NCBI GenBank assembly: GCA_946122785.1
Contig: CAMGYJ010000006.1
Location: forward strand, 36,290,066 to 36,354,065
Reading direction: 5' to 3'
Length of the DNA: 64,000 nucleotides
Origin: Linum tenue
Taxonomy: Eukaryota > Streptophyta > Magnoliopsida > Malpighiales > Linaceae
Of the stretch, positions 46,782-58,200 are shown in pieces; position 1 is the first letter of the stretch; the number at the start of each line of letters is the position of its first letter. The position numbers and the translations under genes were made by a program. Under the pieces are notes generated by a model. The model had not been told where the DNA came from. It did not search any database and saw only the letters and a list, made by a program, of their open reading frames with translations.

Positions 46782-47186
46782 TGTTAGAAACACATTAATT
46801 GCAGTTTTTGTTATTCGGTATTATTTGTAGATTTTGGATGATTGGGGGATTAATTGGGGAATTCGGGAAATAAACAGGGAGTCGATTGTTATGTTAATTT
46901 AGTTGGGTAGGAAATAGACATTATCAGGACTATATAATGTGTAATTAGTGGGATTATTCTCATTGGGAAATTACAGAACCAATTATTCAACCCTAATCCT
47001 CCCTCTCTCTCCCTCCTCCCACGTCTCTCTTCTTCTTCCTTCCCCAAGGTTGCCGCGGCAGCCTCTCCTCCCCAAACACCCTCGATCTCTCAACTCCCTT
47101 CCTCTCAAATCCCTAGCTTGGTCATTCTCTCATTGACCTAGCCAATTCTCCAATTCCTTGATCTGTTAGGAACTTGGTTTCTAACA
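46782..47186 (+). repeat. Element D 3' LTR
   Basis: 405 bp, aligned end to end with 44269-44673 with a modest number of substitutions. Confidence 0.9.
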
Positions 47187-47609
47187 TATTTGTATTTTGA
47201 ACGGTATTCCGAAATTGATGAGAGGGAGATGGGAAAAAATGGTTCCTTCTTTTATCCCTCGATTTGCTATGCCTTTATCATTGCTCGCCACAAAATCTGA
47301 CCTGATGGTGACGGATCGACCAGATTGATTTCGGTCTAGTTTCCTTTTTCGAAGGCGGTTACTAAACAACCGCTTCGACGCAGGGAGTCGCTTGACGAGT
47401 TCTTTGTCCTCAATGGCAACTTTTGATACGCGATGTCTATGGGGTGTACGGGGGAAGGAAAGGGGCAAACCGGCGGGGTATTATTGCGAACGAGTTCACC
47501 GTTCCTCCGACGACAAGATTCCAGCGGTTTCAAGAAATAGAAGTTGCTTTTTGATCGGCCCGGAAAACTTCCATCGCTAGCGGTTGCGGATTTGGAGATC
47601 GACCCGGCG

Positions 47610-48465
47610 CTGCGGTATTGAAGTTCGATGTGGCGGGGGATTCTGCAGATAGATGTGCGGTGGAATTATGACTCAACGGGATGGTGCGGGATTCTACTGC
47701 ACGACTCAGCAGAGTGGGGTTCGAACGATGGTGGCGGCTATGGAGATTCCGAGATCGGTGGGGGCGTTGAAGTTCGATGCGGTGGCCAGTGAAGGATTCT
47801 GCAGATCAACATGGCAGTGGGGATTCAGAGATCGACCCCGATGCCCTTCCGCTAGCCATGAATTGTAGACGCTTTGCCTATTCATTCTCTTTCTCGCGCC
47901 ACTTTGCGCTCTAGCAGTTAATTGCCCCACGCCATCGTGCGCCCAGGTCGGGTTTGCCTCCATCTATGCAATATTTTTGTGGTTTACGACAAACGTTTTG
48001 CAGGGGCTTCAAAGTAGTTGCAGACTGGCTGACAACGTCTTACCGACGAATGGTGAGATTTTTTACTGCCGGTAGGCGTTAATGGATTTGGCCACTGGAG
48101 GAGAGGTGTAGGGACTGCTTTTGTTCGGCGTGATCTTTCCAGCGTGATTCTGTTCGCAATGGGTAAGTTTTCTACAAGTATCGATGATTCTTTTCTTGCA
48201 TAATTATTGGCGTGGAAGGATGCCTTGGATTGGTGCCTTCCACATGGTTTCTTTTGCTCAAATTGCATGGAATTCACAACTGATTATGTGGCGGCTCTTG
48301 GCGGGTATATCTTATTATGGGATGGGTGGTGCAATTGTGGAAGATGATCATTGTTTGTCAAGATCCTTTGAGTTTTGTTCTAGCTCACATGTTACTCATT
48401 GAGTTAATAGAGCATCCCATTTTGTGGCAAAAAACGCTCTCTCATCGAAAGTTCGACGATTAGTC
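47610..48465 (+). pseudogene. RNase H-like (RVT_3) domain remnant
   Basis: LKFDVAGDSADRC, then in another frame GGIMTQRDGAGFYC, resemble the first strand and GG-RD-G motif of plant RNase H-like domains. At 48190-48460 LLAWKDALDWCLPHGF, VEDDHCLSRSFEFCSSSHV and NRASHFVAKNAL fit the rest of the fold (A-x-L-AKHAL ending). Several frameshifts and stops are present, and 47740-47850 partly duplicates 47590-47680. It may be a LINE tail or a captured RVT_3 gene. Confidence 0.5.
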
Positions 48466-48569
48466 GACTTTCGCCCGTGGATTTGTTCTGTTCTTTGACT
48501 ATGTCTACCGATTTTCGTCCGGTTTTGACTATGTTAAAAAAAAGGAAACGTTTGGGCTCAGTGATCAGA

Positions 48570-49140
48570 ATGCCTAGTTATGGGATTTCATTAATCACAT
48601 AAAAAACATACCACAAAAGTTGCTAAAACATACAGAAAACCTACTAATGCAGACCATAAATCCCCTAAAGCAAACCACAAATCTCATAAAACAACCACAT
48701 ATATTATATAAACACACCAGAAATCTTCTAATGCAAACCACAAACGCATTAAAATAACCCACAAAAAGCATACCAAAAACCTCCTAAACAGACCACAAAT
48801 CCTTTAAAACATACCACAAACCCCATAAAACAAACCACAGAATTTTCAAAAGCTTACTAGAAACCTTATAATACAAACCATAAACACGGTAAAGCAAACC
48901 ACAAAAATCAAACCAAAAACCTTCTAATGCATACAACAAATCTATTAAAACATACTAGAAACTCCACAAAGCAAACCAAAAATATTTTGAATGCACACCA
49001 GAAACCTTTTAATGCAAAACACAAACACGATAAAGCAAACCACAAAAAGAAAACAAAAAACATGAGAAAGCAAACAAAAAAAGCATACAAGAAATACGAG
49101 AAAGCAAACCATAAAAACAGAGAATAAACACGACAAAGTA
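48570..49140. repeat. CAAACCACAAA tandem repeat block, second copy
   Basis: Same unit family as 1440-1930 (CAAACCACAAA, CACGATAAAGCAAACC, AACCTCCTAA) in the same orientation and likewise just before a right-TIR-like sequence. Confidence 0.85.
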
Positions 49141-49268
49141 CATTATAAATTTATAACGTGGACCACAAAATTCGGTGACTAGTGATCGTTGATTGGACTC
49201 CCGCGAACAGTGACCTTTATATAATAATTCACAACATTTTCATTTGTGTTGTAACATTGCCGTAAGAT

Positions 49269-49629
49269 ATGAGAAAGTTATTTAAAAAAAATTTGTATTC
49301 TGCATACTACGAGGCTCAAGACTAATTTATAAATTTATATTAATCAGATCACATTTATTCTACAAGAGAATCCTATTTATTAGTTTCCATGTTTATTTAT
49401 TATTTCCTTTTTTTATGAAAAGTAATCTTCCACATAGAACAAAGCTACTGCTTGTTTTTTACCAAAAAGCTGGTGCTTCTCTAGTATTAGATGGTAGGGA
49501 AGGGCATGTGGGTGGTTAATCCGCGGATTGATATCGATCCATCCACAAATAACTCAACCCGTACGCAATGGGTGATTGATGTGGGTGGATTGCGAATTGA
49601 TAAATCTTCCACCCGCACTTATGTGGATG
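49269..49629. other. Non-coding DNA left of hAT remnant
   Basis: AT-rich, then a GGGTGGATTGCGGATTGAT-type GC patch at 49500-49625 that resumes at 50593 after the hAT insertion. No gene seen. Confidence 0.45.
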
Positions 49630-49811
49630 CAGGGACTGACGCACGGGTGATTGGGGGTGTTCCGGGATACCCCTAAATTTTGGGGAAATGATTATCCAAC
49701 CCCCGGTGGTAAATTACATATGGACAAAAAAATTATAATTGATAGTCAGGGACACCTTTGAAATTTGAAAAATAATTATCCTACTCTCATTTTTTATGTG
49801 GAGAAATTTTA

Positions 49812-50066
49812 CAATGCTATATAGTATTGGTGCTATATGTTTTTGCCTTTATGGTACAACTTTAGATTGTACCTATACTTTTTGTACAAATTCTTTTATG
49901 GTACAACTTGAACTTGTACCTTTATGTGATGGTACAACTTCAAGTTGTAAAGTTGTACCATAACATAATGGTACAAATTTCTTTATGGTACAACCTAAAC
50001 TTATACATTTAATGTTATGGTACAACTTTGAGTTGTACATTAAAGCACCAATGCTATATAGCATAG
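49812..50066. mobile_element. MITE with 23-bp TIRs and TGGTACAACTT repeats
   Basis: Left end CAATGCTATATAGTATTGGT and right complement CTATGCTATATAGCATTGGT continue to GCT; 21 of 23 positions match. Both are flanked by TA. The interior has about eight copies of ATGGTACAACTT or its complement, making a hairpin-rich element. TA duplications suggest Tc1/mariner-type mobilisation. Confidence 0.65.
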
Positions 50067-50271
50067 TAGAAGTGCTCTTAGTTTGTGTATAGGAATATAA
50101 GTTGTAGTTTGAATAATTCAAACCCAGGACACAATTATTATTAAAAAAATAATTTTCTTTGGACTACAACTCATTTTTTGTTCAATTTGAAACAATGTGT
50201 AAAAGTAAAATGTCATTCTCTATCTCTAATTATTTTCAAAACCTAAAAATTAAATAAATTATTTTAAACAC

Positions 50272-50400
50272 TGTTGTACTACAAGTGTTGAAAGAGTCTT
50301 TTCAACTTTGAGTTACATCAAGAACAAGTGTAAAAATCGAATATGTGATCAGTTCATGAATGATTCTAGTAGGATATATAAAGACAATTTTTTTGAGTAG
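50272..50400 (+). pseudogene. hAT (zf-TTF type) transposase C-terminal tail
   Basis: 43 codons ending in TAG at 50398: TSVERVFSTLSYIKNKCKNR followed by ICDQFMNDS. This is the characteristic end of the hAT dimerisation domain (SSVER-FS---IKN--RN-M-D-----). The upstream part is decayed. Confidence 0.7.
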
Positions 50401-50600
50401 TGTAGACACCAAGTGTATTTTACAATTATTTTCGAATATGAGAACACATCATGGACTTTTTTAACTCGTACGGTTCAAGTATTTTCTTATATAAGAATTA
50501 TTTAATTTTTATTAATTATTTAATAAAATTTTTTATTTAATTTATTTTTTAAAAGAGGACACCCCTATTTAAAATTCCTGGGTCCATCATTGTGTGAGTG

Positions 50601-51111
50601 GGTGGATTGCGGGTCACCCGTATGATCCGCATCCTATTTTTACATGAAAAATGTGGGATGGGTTCAGGTCTTTAATCCACAAACTTAAGAGGTTTGGTAA
50701 GTTAATATTGGTCGTTAAATTAATCTAGAGTAGTTATTAATTAGTTAGTGGTTGTTAGTGGTTATTGGTTAGTTAAGGGTACTTAGGAAATTTTAATTAA
50801 TTTAAACTTAATCCAATTTAATATATTGCGATGAGAATAGGTTTAGAAGGTTAGGGTTTCTTGTGCGTCTGCCTTCTTCATTCTTCTTCGTCCGTTCAGC
50901 GTATGCCTTTCTCCATTTGCTGCGTCTGTTCAGCTTCTTCAGCCTCATTGATTGTCTCTCCAGCTTCTCAACCCGCCGAGACTTCCCTGCCATCTCTGCA
51001 CCGGCGATGTCCCCATCCTAACAATCAGGTTCCCTACGTCCAACAACGAGCTTCCCAGTGCGATCGCCGTCCTGACAAGCAACGCTAGTAATTTTTCTTC
51101 TCAATGAGTTT
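50601..51111 (+). other. Spacer with leader-like CT-rich DNA, interrupted by element C
   Basis: 50860-51090 is CT-rich with an open frame (50861-51088, Ser/Pro/Arg-rich) of no known family. It is interrupted at AGTTT by element C and continues at 61051. It may be an old gene leader, but nothing recognisable follows. Confidence 0.4.
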
Positions 51112-51605
51112 TGTTTGAGCCACGATACTCCTGCGATGTTCGGATGCCCCCCTTTGCCTGGCGCCTGCCTACACACACAAAAAGGAGGGCAGCCCGGCCC
51201 GTTAATCCTCCGACGCCCAAGTTAGTTTCTTAGAGAGAGAAGTGTTTTCAAATAGTATTCTTTAGAGAGAGAGTCCAACCTGCGTAAATGCTACCAACTG
51301 CCCCTATTTATACTCACCGAACTCGAGGTTGATCTCCTCCACGTCATTGCGCTCATTCAATGCTCTGTACTCTCCTTGTCAGGCACCCCAACCACCTTGT
51401 CAGGTTTCTGGCACATGACAGGCTCCTCCCAGGTGGTGGACCACCAGCCAGTCTGGATTCCTTTGGCCTTTAGCGTTTTGTCTTCATGCGCCCTTCCCTT
51501 TGTTTGGGCCTTGGGGCATTTCCCAGGACCCTTTTTTGGGCCTTGCCCCCCAATTCCTTTGTCTGGGAGCCCAAATCCCTAATTGGCTTTGTAATACCCC
51601 CAACA
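51112..51605 (-). repeat. Element C 3' LTR
   Basis: 494 bp. The plus strand reads TGTTTGAGCCACGATACTCC to AATACCCCCAACA. One base longer than the 5' LTR (five versus four C near the end). Confidence 0.93.
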
Positions 51606-51617
51606 ATTGCCCCCCAG
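51606..51617 (-). other. Polypurine tract of C
   Basis: Reverse complement CTGGGGGGCAAT, immediately before the 3' LTR in element orientation. Confidence 0.75.
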
Positions 51618-52093
51618 TTAGGTGCTCATGGCTTCATCTTTGAGCGCCTGACTGATTCTTTTATTGTGGTTTGGTCTTTCTCTGTTATGGGACGCCCCTA
51701 TGTTGCATTTCTACTTTTTCTTCAGGGCGCGGAGGCGCCTTTACTCTTTCCTTCTGCTGGGGGGCGTCTCGTCCTTGACGATGCTTCCTGCTATATGTGT
51801 TTCTTCTTGTGCTTCGTGGGCATCTCTTCGCGGCATTCTCCTTGCGATATATGTCTTGCAAAATACATTTCTTTTCTGTGTTTCGGGGGCGCCTCTTCAT
51901 GGCCTTCTCCGTTCGGGCGTCCCTATCCCTTATGCCCCCCTCACGGGGGGAATTTTGACGCGAGCTCCACATTTCGCGTGGCGGGAAAATTCGAAATTTC
52001 AAATATGGAGATTGGAAAAATCGAGAGGGGAAATTTCGAAAGTTCCGGCGAAGGAAAGGTGGGGGAAGCTCAAAAGTCGACCCGTGAAACTGA

Positions 52094-52145
52094 CACGTGG
52101 CATGTCCGCGTGACTCTTGACATGGACTTTCGCCTCCTATAAATA
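52094..52145 (+). promoter_or_regulatory. G-box and TATA box for the antisense ORF of C
   Basis: CACGTG at 52094-52099 and TATAAATA at 52138-52145, the latter 143 bp upstream of the antisense ORF start at 52288. Spacing fits a core promoter with a short CT-rich leader (52150-52280). Sequence is seen; activity is inferred. Confidence 0.6.
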
Positions 52146-52287
52146 CCCCCTCCTTCCTCCGTCCTTGTCACTTTCCTCCATTTGACTTCTCTCTAAGACT
52201 TCGCTCTGACATCTCTCTACACTTTGCTCTGCCCTCTCTCCTGTCAGACTCTGCTTGCGTCACCCACGTCCCTCGTGTCCGTCCAAC

Positions 52288-54779
52288 ATGTCGAACTCAC
52301 CCCAGGACAGAACTTCCGAACAAGGCGCCCAGGGTGCAGGTGCATCTGGTGCTGGTGCTTCGGGCGCGGGCGCCTCTGGTGCCGGCGGCGGGGCAAGGCG
52401 TTCGTCTCAAGGCGGTAAGGAATCTTTTGCCTTTCTTTAGTTTAGTTTAGTTAATTCCAGTTACTTAGGGTAGGGCGTCACTTACCCCGCGTCCTCGTTG
52501 CGCCTGGATCATTTGTTGGTTTAGAGGGGGCGCCTGCTTCGACATCTGCCGGGCCATCTACCTCCTCGGCGCCCGGATTCCTGCCGGCAGACGGATCTTA
52601 CAAGATCACGACGTGGGAGAATTGCTTCCCCCCAGACCATCTACCGACGGAGACGGCCCATTTGCCTTTCGATGTGGCCGGGCCGAAGCATCAGTCGACG
52701 GTCACTCTAGCGCGCGTCCATGAGCTCGTCACAAGCCTGCAGCTGCCGCACGATTGGTGGTATGCGCCTCCTTCTCCCATCTCGCGAGTGGGCGTCTGCG
52801 GGCCCAAATGGATCAGGGTGTACCAGGAGTACTTCCGCTTTGGGCTGCACTTCCCCCTTGACCACATTATGGAGGGGATCTTGACGATGTGTGGCTGTTC
52901 GTTGGGGCGCCTGTCCCCCTCTGTCATCACCATCGTGATTCTCTTCAAGTTGCGGTGTTGAGAGAACAACGTGGAACCCACTTTTAACCTGTTTAGGTAT
53001 TTTTTTAAAATGGCGCCCCTCGACAACTGTCTGTCACTTTAGAAGCGGAAGAAGCGCCCAAACCATTTTGTGTCGCGGTGTCCCAAGCTAAACCGCAAGT
53101 GGTTCAATGGTTTCTTTTTTATGAAGGCGTATCAGGATTCTTTTTATGAGAGTGGGGGCGCCTTTACTAGGAAGTGGGAGCTGGGCCATGTTGAGGAATT
53201 CAACTCGCCCGTGGTATTGTCTCGGGCGGAGAAAGATGGCGCCCGTTTGATCTGTGCGGGGGACAGCGTGGACTTACGTCCTGCAGAGAATCGTCCTCCT
53301 ATTATCCAGGCGTACTACAATGATGGTCTGTAGGCGCCTAGGATTTACTTGCCTTGGGTTTGTGTTTCCCTTGTGTTTTAACTAACCATGTTTGCTATTG
53401 TGCAGGGGCGGACTACGCCAGTATCGCCAAGCTGATGAGAAGTCGGCTTGCTGCGCTGGCAGCAGGTTCGCAGCCGCCGGTTCAACAAGAGGCGCCCGAA
53501 CCGGCCGCCGACCGATCGGAGGCGCCCACTGCTCCCCCCAAGAAGAAGAAGAAGAGGGCAGTGAAGGGAGGCACCGCCCGTGCGAAGACTGCCAGCGTGG
53601 CGTCTTCTGCCCCGGAGGAAGGCGAGGGGGCGCCTAACTCCGACCCCGCGGAGCAAGAGGTCAACTCCGCTGAAGAAGAAGAGGAGGAGCCTCTGCTCCG
53701 AAGGGGGAAGAGGGCTGGTTCCCCCTTAGCCTCGGCCAGCAAAAGGGCCGATAAAGGAAAGAGGAAGGTGGGCGCCGACGCCGGCGAAGAGGTGGAGGTG
53801 GAGGAGGAGGCGGGGGAGGACGCCCATTTACACCTCAACGAAGAGGGGCGCTACGTTGGCCCCGACGGGCGTCCACCCATCTTCCGGCCACGGCGTGCCG
53901 ATGTGGGGCGCGTCAACATGAACTGCTCCCCTTTGGTCGCCGTCGACCGAGGGTGCGCCATGGGCTTGGCGATTGCGGCCGCCAAGTCATGGCAGGTGCC
54001 GTCCGAGGTGAACGGTGATCACCTCTTTGCTGAGCTGGCCCAAGTGGGCGCCAAGGTACGCGCTTTCTTACTTGTGTTTTCTGGAAGTGAAGGGAATGGT
54101 TTGGTATTTGCACAACTTGCTGACTTCTTTCTAACCGTTGCAGATCCTTCTCTTTGCTGAAAGAGGCGCCCGACGCCTCAACGAGACCAAACGGGAGGCG
54201 CTCGAGGCGTCCTCTTCTGCTTCTCAGCTGAAGCTGGACTTGGAGAACGCAACTGCACGCCGCGAGCAGTTTGCGAAAGAGTGCGAGGACGCCCAGATGA
54301 CTGCGACCATGGAGGTGTCGCGGCTTCAGGGCGCCCTGGACGAGGAGCGCAGGAAGGTGGCCGACCTGCAAGCTGAAAAGGAGGCGTTGGCGCAGGAGGC
54401 AGGCGCCCAAGCCAGAGAGATCGACATCCTCAAAGAGGAGAAGAAAATGTTGAAGGACGCCCACAAGGAGACCAAGAAATCCTTGAGAGCAGCACGTGAA
54501 GAAATTTCCAACTTGCGGCGTTCCTTGGACAACTTTGAGGAGTCAGAAACTGGTAAGGGGATGTGCGCCAATGCCATCCTGACTGGGCTTGAAGTTCTGA
54601 AGGTGAAGCTGCAGCAGGATCATCCCGACCATACTTGGGATCTCACGGAGATGGCCGAGTATGTGATTGGGAGCCTGGAGACCCCCCGCGGTACGGGAGG
54701 CACGCCCGGGACGTCCGTGCCAGCATCTCCTTCTCAGAAGGCGCCCGGTGCCGAAGACGCCAACTCAGGGGCAGAGTAG
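52288..54779 (+). pseudogene. Antisense ORF of Tat element (Transposase_28-like protein), spliced
   Basis: On the strand opposite to pol. Exons by GT-AG and phase: 52288-52414, 52525-53325, 53406-54055, 54144-54779 (738 codons including stop). The N-terminus is Gly/Ala/Ser-rich. The central domain has WIRVYQEYFRFGLHFPLDHI and LGRLSPSVITIVILFKL, then NVEPTFNLFRYFF and RKWFNGFFFM. This is the pattern of the Pfam family named putative gypsy-type transposon (Transposase_28), known from antisense genes of Tat elements. Then follow a Lys-rich and Glu-rich, NLS-like region (PKKKKKRAVKG) and a long coiled coil (54160-54560). In-frame TGA at 52959 and TAG at 53040 break the second exon unless an unrecognised intron removes them. 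Its role is unknown. Confidence 0.75.
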
Positions 54780-55274
54780 GGTTTAGGCGCCGTGTTTTGA
54801 CTTTTCTATCTGACTGTTGTACCCACTTTTTTATTTTTTTTATTTTTTATATAAAGACTTCTGCATCGTTCTTGCCATCGTTTGACTTAACTGTTTTTAT
54901 GGGCGTATGATGCTGTGTGGTGGCGGGCGCAAAGTTGGGCGCGTTTATGTTTTACGTGAGGGCGCAATGTTTAGGGCGCTTTTTGCAAAATATGGGCGCG
55001 AAATGTGGTGCTTTAGTTTACTCGGTATTGCCGGGCGCGATTTTAGGGCGCATTTTGCCATGCGAAACGATTAAACCAAACACCAAATCATTATTGGGGC
55101 GCTATAAGATGGGCGCTTTAGTCACAATACGGCGCTGCTTTTCGGGCGCTTTGGTCACAACACAAACACACCTACATACTTGTCTTAACCAAAACAAACA
55201 CTTTCAGAAATCCCTCCTCTTTCGCTTTCTCAAATCGAGGCGTCCTCTTCGGATATGGCGTCCGTTAAGTAAGA
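54780..55274. other. Element C spacer with GGGCGC-rich repeats
   Basis: Between the convergent antisense ORF and pol. It contains more than a dozen GGGCGC/GGCGCT words, including two copies of GGGCGCTTTxGTCACAA. No ORF. Confidence 0.7.
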
Positions 55275-58200
55275 TCACAGGTTTTGCGCATTCCATGTCC
55301 TTTTCACTGCACGGCCATCAACATGTTCTAACTTGAACGTACAGGGTCCTACCATCTCCCTGACTCGATACGGGCCTTTCCATTTTGGTGCCAACTTCCC
55401 CTCGCAGGCGTCGGGGCGGAAGTCACGTTTAAGGACGAGGGCGCCTTCTGTGATTCCATGGGCATGCATCTTTTTGTTGTAGTACCGGGCCACCTGTCTC
55501 TTCATTTTTTCCAGGCGGATCGCCGCTATTTCCCTCACCTCGTCCACCATGTCTAAGTCATTGGATCGTGCCTCGTCATTGTCATTTGGATCGTACTGGG
55601 CAATGCGGTAACTCGGGGTGTTGAGTTCCACCGGAATGACTGCATCGCTTCCGTAGGTGAGGGCAAAGGGTGTTTCTCCTGTGGCAGTTTTGTAGGTAGT
55701 ACGATGCGCCCACAACACACTTGGCAATTCTTCCACCCATCTCCCCTTGGCGCCTGTCAGTCGTGTGTGTAAGCCATGAAGAATGCTTTTGTTAGCTGCC
55801 TCTGCTTGACCATTCGCTTGTGGGTAGGCCACCGAAGAGAAACGCAACACAACCCCATTGTCATCACAAAACTCGATGAATTTTTTGCAATCGAACTGTT
55901 TTCCGTGATCTGTGACAATGGATTCAGGCAGGCCGAATCGGGTGAATATGTTCTTCTTGGTGAACTTGCGCACTTGGGCCTCTGTGACTGTGGCCAAGGG
56001 TTCCGCCTCTACCCACTTGGAGAAGTAATCGACCGCCACTATCAAGTACTTCATTTGACCGGGCGCCTTTGGAAAAGGGCCCAAAAGGTCCATGCCCCAC
56101 TGGGCGAACGGCCAGGCCCCTACATTGCCTTGCATGGGCGCCGCCGGGATGTGGATGTCGTTTGCATGGATTTGGCACTGGTGACAGGCGCCCACGTGTG
56201 CCCTTGCATCTCGTCTCATCGTTGGCCAGTAAAACCCCTGTCGCAGCAATGTTTTTTCCAGACTTCGGGCACCTGCGTGCATTCCAAAGGTCCCGCCTTG
56301 CACCTCCTCGATTGCCCGCCTGCTCTCCTCTTCGTTTAGGCACCTTAAATAAGCCCCTGCGTAGGATCGCTTGTATAGGTGCCCCTCGATTATGGAGCAC
56401 CTGGCCGCTTTGCGGCGCAGGCGCCAGGCCTCCTTCTGGTCGTCGGGCACTACACCCTGTGTTAGAAACAAGACGATGGGTGCCATCCATCCGGAATCGG
56501 CGCCCTCGCTGGATATGGTAGCGACCAGGTGTTCGCAGGGTGCTTCAGAGGTGACAATGACCTTTCGCTCCTCCTCGAAGTCTATTGCCGTCGCTAGCTT
56601 GGATAAGGCGTCGGCATGGGCGTTTTCTTCACGTGGGATGTGTATGAAGGATATTTCTCCAAACCAAGCCCCCAGCTCTCGCACCCTTCGCACGTATTCT
56701 TCTAGTGCTTCTTCCTTAACCTCAAAGACACCATTAAGTTGATTGACCACAAGGGCCGAATCGAATCTGATCTGTACTTTGCGGGCGCCCAATTCCTTGA
56801 CCATGCTCATGCCAGCGATTACCGCTTCATATTCGGCGGCATTGTTCGTTTTCAGCTTTGCGAATCGCAACGCGACTTCGTGCGTCCCACCGCCTGGACT
56901 TATCATCACGATTCCCGCTCCTGCGCCCGTACGACTGGCAGCCCCATCCACCTGCACTTGCCAGCATTCATTCGTGCCCTTCTCTGACTCTGCTACCCCT
57001 TCCGCAATGAAGTCGGCCAAGACTTGTGCTTTTATCGCCGGTCGGGGCGCATATTTAATGTCAAACTCACTCAACTGAACCGCCCACTTAATAAGGCGCC
57101 CAGCCACGTCCATTGACCCCAACGTTGATTTCAACGGCAGATTGGTGAGTATCACAATGGTGTGCGCCTGAAAGTATGGCCTTAGCTTGGTCGCCGCCGT
57201 CACAACTGCCAGCGCCGCCTTCTCGATGGGGGCATATCGCCTTTCATGAGCGACCATGGTCCGACTGACATAGTACACCGGCCTTTCCTCTCCGGAGTGG
57301 GCTTCCCTTGAGACGAGTACTGCGCTCACCGACACTTCCGACACAGCGATATAAAGGTACAGTGTCTCTCCCATCTTGGGCGCCGTCATAACTGTTGGGG
57401 CGGCCAGGAGTCGCTTCAATTCTTCAAACGCTGCATCACACTCCGCAGTCCATTGGAAACGTGTTCCCTTTTTGAGCGTTCGGAAGAACGGGGCTGCCTT
57501 GTCCGCAGATCGGGGAATGAAGCGCCCCAGGGCCGCTAATCTTCCTGCCAAACCTTGTACCTCCTTGGGCGCCTTTGGTGGTGCCAATTGGAGAACGGCA
57601 TCCACCTGCTTCGGATTGGCCTCGATGCCCCGTTTCGTGATCATGAATCCCAGGAACTTGCCCGCTTCAGCACCAAACACGCATTTTAACGGATTGAGGC
57701 GGAGATTGTGTGCCCGCATAGCTTGAAACGTCTCCCGCAGGTCCTCCAGATGGTCCTCGCGCTTCCGACTCTTGACTATCAAGTCGTCAACGTAGGCTTC
57801 CACGTTTCGGCCGATTTGCTTACGGAAGACATTGTTGACCATCCTCTGATAAGTGGCGCCCGCATTTTTGAGTCCAAATGCCATGACCCGATAGCAAAAG
57901 TTTCCGAAGGGCGTCATGAATGCTGTCTTGGGTCGGTCTTCCTCTGCCATCGGGATCTGGTGGTACCCCGAGAACATGTCCACAAAACTCAACATCTCAT
58001 GATATGCCGTGGCGTCCACCAATTGGTCTATTCGGGGCATCGGATAGGCGTCCGTCGGACACGCTCTGTTCAGGTTTGTGTAATCCACGCACATTCTCCA
58101 ATCCCCTGACGGTTTCGGCACGAAAACCACGTTCGGCAGCCAAGTGACATAGGATGTTTCTTCGACCAAGTTGGCGCCCATGAGTTTATCCACTTCGACC

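Larger units (their letters stand above)
44269..47186 (+). mobile_element. Element D: gag-only LTR retrotransposon (TR-GAG type)
   Basis: 2,918 bp with two 405-bp LTRs (44269-44673 and 46782-47186) that begin TGTTRGAAACACATTAATTG and end GGTTTCTAAxA. Flanks TATTC (44264-44268) and TATTT (47187-47191) fit a 5-bp duplication with one change. An iMet-type PBS follows the 5' LTR and a purine tract (GAAGGCGGGGA, 46771-46781) precedes the 3' LTR. The interior encodes only a broken gag with a zinc knuckle; the gag stop is 45 bp from the 3' LTR, so pol was removed cleanly or never present. Confidence 0.87.
37031..49268. mobile_element. Probable second Pack-MULE copy, inflated by nested insertions
   Basis: The left end at 37031 starts GAGGCCGAATAGAATAACAA (17 of 21 positions as in the element at 778). 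A right end near 49229-49268 has CACAAC...GTGTTGTAAC and TTGCCGTAAGAT, resembling the right TIR at 2366-2413. A CAAACCACAAA block (48570-49140) and a GTxGTTGA-type stretch precede the right end in both. The nested elements are A-reverse (37481-43919) and D (44269-47186). Removing them leaves about 2.9 kb. No matching 9-bp TSD was found, so the outer limits are provisional. Confidence 0.5.
49630..50592 (+). mobile_element. hAT-type remnant with transposase tail
   Basis: 963 bp. Left end CAGGGACTGACGCACGGGTG and right complement CAATGATGGACCCAGGAATT are weakly inverted and of the kind seen at zf-TTF hAT elements. Flanks TGTGGATG (49622-49629) and TGTGAGTG (50593-50600) match 6 of 8. It contains a C-terminal hAT transposase stretch and a nested MITE. 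Confidence 0.5.

Noticed and set aside
51486..52142. 218-codon plus-strand ORF crossing the LTR border of C
   Set aside because: It spans LTR, PPT and the promoter of the antisense gene and has no homology I recognise.
52996..53043. Possible extra mini-intron in the antisense ORF that would remove the TAG at 53040
   Set aside because: It would be under 50 bp and would delete the conserved part after NLFR; it also leaves the TGA at 52959 unexplained.
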